NCBI GenBank assembly: GCA_003313425.1
Contig: NHZP01000179.1
Location: forward strand, 1 to 17,347
Length of the DNA stretch: 17,347 nt
Direction of reading: 5' to 3'
Source: Pseudopyrenochaeta lycopersici
Taxonomy: Eukaryota; Ascomycota; Dothideomycetes; Pleosporales; Pseudopyrenochaetaceae
Numbering within the stretch: the first letter of the stretch is position 1; the number at the start of each line of letters is the position of its first letter. The translations under genes and the position numbers were made by a program. Of the stretch, positions 16,861 through 17,347 are shown piece by piece. The notes beneath the pieces are model-generated. The model did no database searches. It was given only the letters and a program-made list of their open reading frames with translations, and was not told where the DNA came from.

Positions 16861-17347
16861 AGAATAAAGGGGGCGGACGCATTCTTCTAGGTGTTCTCCT
16901 TCTGTTTCGTAAGATTAGCGAACGCACGGGGCAAGAGAAAAAGGGGCAGACCTCATAGTTCTGGGGATCCATATGCCTGGCTTCTATAATATTATTAATA
17001 GTTACTAAGAATAGTGCGAGAACTTAAGTTAAGATAATAGTACAGGGCTAATTAAATTATAGAGTAATGCTACACACTTCCTACAGAAACTAAGGAGAAG
17101 TAGCCTAACGTATAATAGATAAAGCAGCTATATAAATAAGGTAAAAGTAAGGATTTTAGATCTACGCCTGCCTTATAGCTTAACTAGACTATCTACTATT
17201 AAATAATAAACTATGCTGCCTTAGTACGTAAAAGTTAATAATAATATAGAAACTATAGAGGTTCCTAAGATAGGCAGCTACTAATTAATTATAACTACTT
17301 ATTAGCATCTTACTAAGGCCCTATACACGCCCTCTAGTTACCTAAAT
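16861..17347. other. AT-rich sequence upstream of the pseudogene, no gene
   Basis: The first 115 bases are purine-rich with GGGG words and fewer TpA. From about 16980 the sequence becomes AT-rich with many TAATA, ATTATA and TTAAGT words and RIP-like composition. No frame or family motif is visible. Confidence 0.7.

Noticed and set aside
5065..17347. Retroelement or MoTeR-like reverse transcriptase
   Set aside because: No reverse-transcriptase motif, LTR or poly-A tail was seen on either strand; the recognisable coding matter is OrsD-recombinase-helicase.

Overview
The window is the left end of a chromosome of a filamentous ascomycete (Pezizomycotina). It opens with a TTAGGG-type telomere, written CCCTAA on the + strand. 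It carries telomere-linked RecQ-type helicase genes of the fungal OrsD-helicase family. Its inner part shows the C-to-T decay at CpA expected of repeat-induced point mutation (RIP). The species cannot be named from the sequence.

Layout from telomere inward. (1) 1-73: terminal telomere array. (2) 74-3900: a pyrimidine-rich subtelomere with almost no G on the + strand (none in the first 1291 bases). It is built from degenerate telomere-like units, short tandem repeats and diverged kilobase-scale duplications, and has no genes. (3) 3900-5064: a degenerate minisatellite field with a TACGGGC core, including a 32-bp tandem array. (4) 5065-9871, minus strand, reading toward the telomere: a telomere-linked helicase gene in two overlapping ORFs. 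They appear to be one gene split by a one-base shift in a T7 run. The combined product reads OrsD zinc fingers, then a tyrosine-recombinase-like core, then a RecQ helicase, then a Cys-rich tail. (5) 9872-10360: upstream region, ending in a cluster of direct and inverted TTAATCCC words. (6) 10340-11750: an AT-rich satellite with an exact 81-bp period that decays inward. (7) about 11820-16860, minus strand: a second helicase gene of the same architecture but a different subfamily, destroyed by RIP-type stop codons and at least two frameshifts. (8) 16860-17347: AT-rich sequence with no gene seen.

The two helicase copies lie head to tail and both point to the chromosome end. The outer copy shows no RIP and is intact except for one homopolymer shift; the inner copy is a fossil. 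In both, I read a tyrosine-recombinase box I, a basic hairpin, a box II and a terminal Tyr between the OrsD region and the helicase. That suggests a telomere-associated recombinase-helicase, possibly a mobile or telomere-maintaining element. Motif V of the outer helicase is itself encoded by two perfect TTAGGG repeats, and its stop codon lies in a third telomere-like word. All assignments come from reading the sequence; no database search was run.
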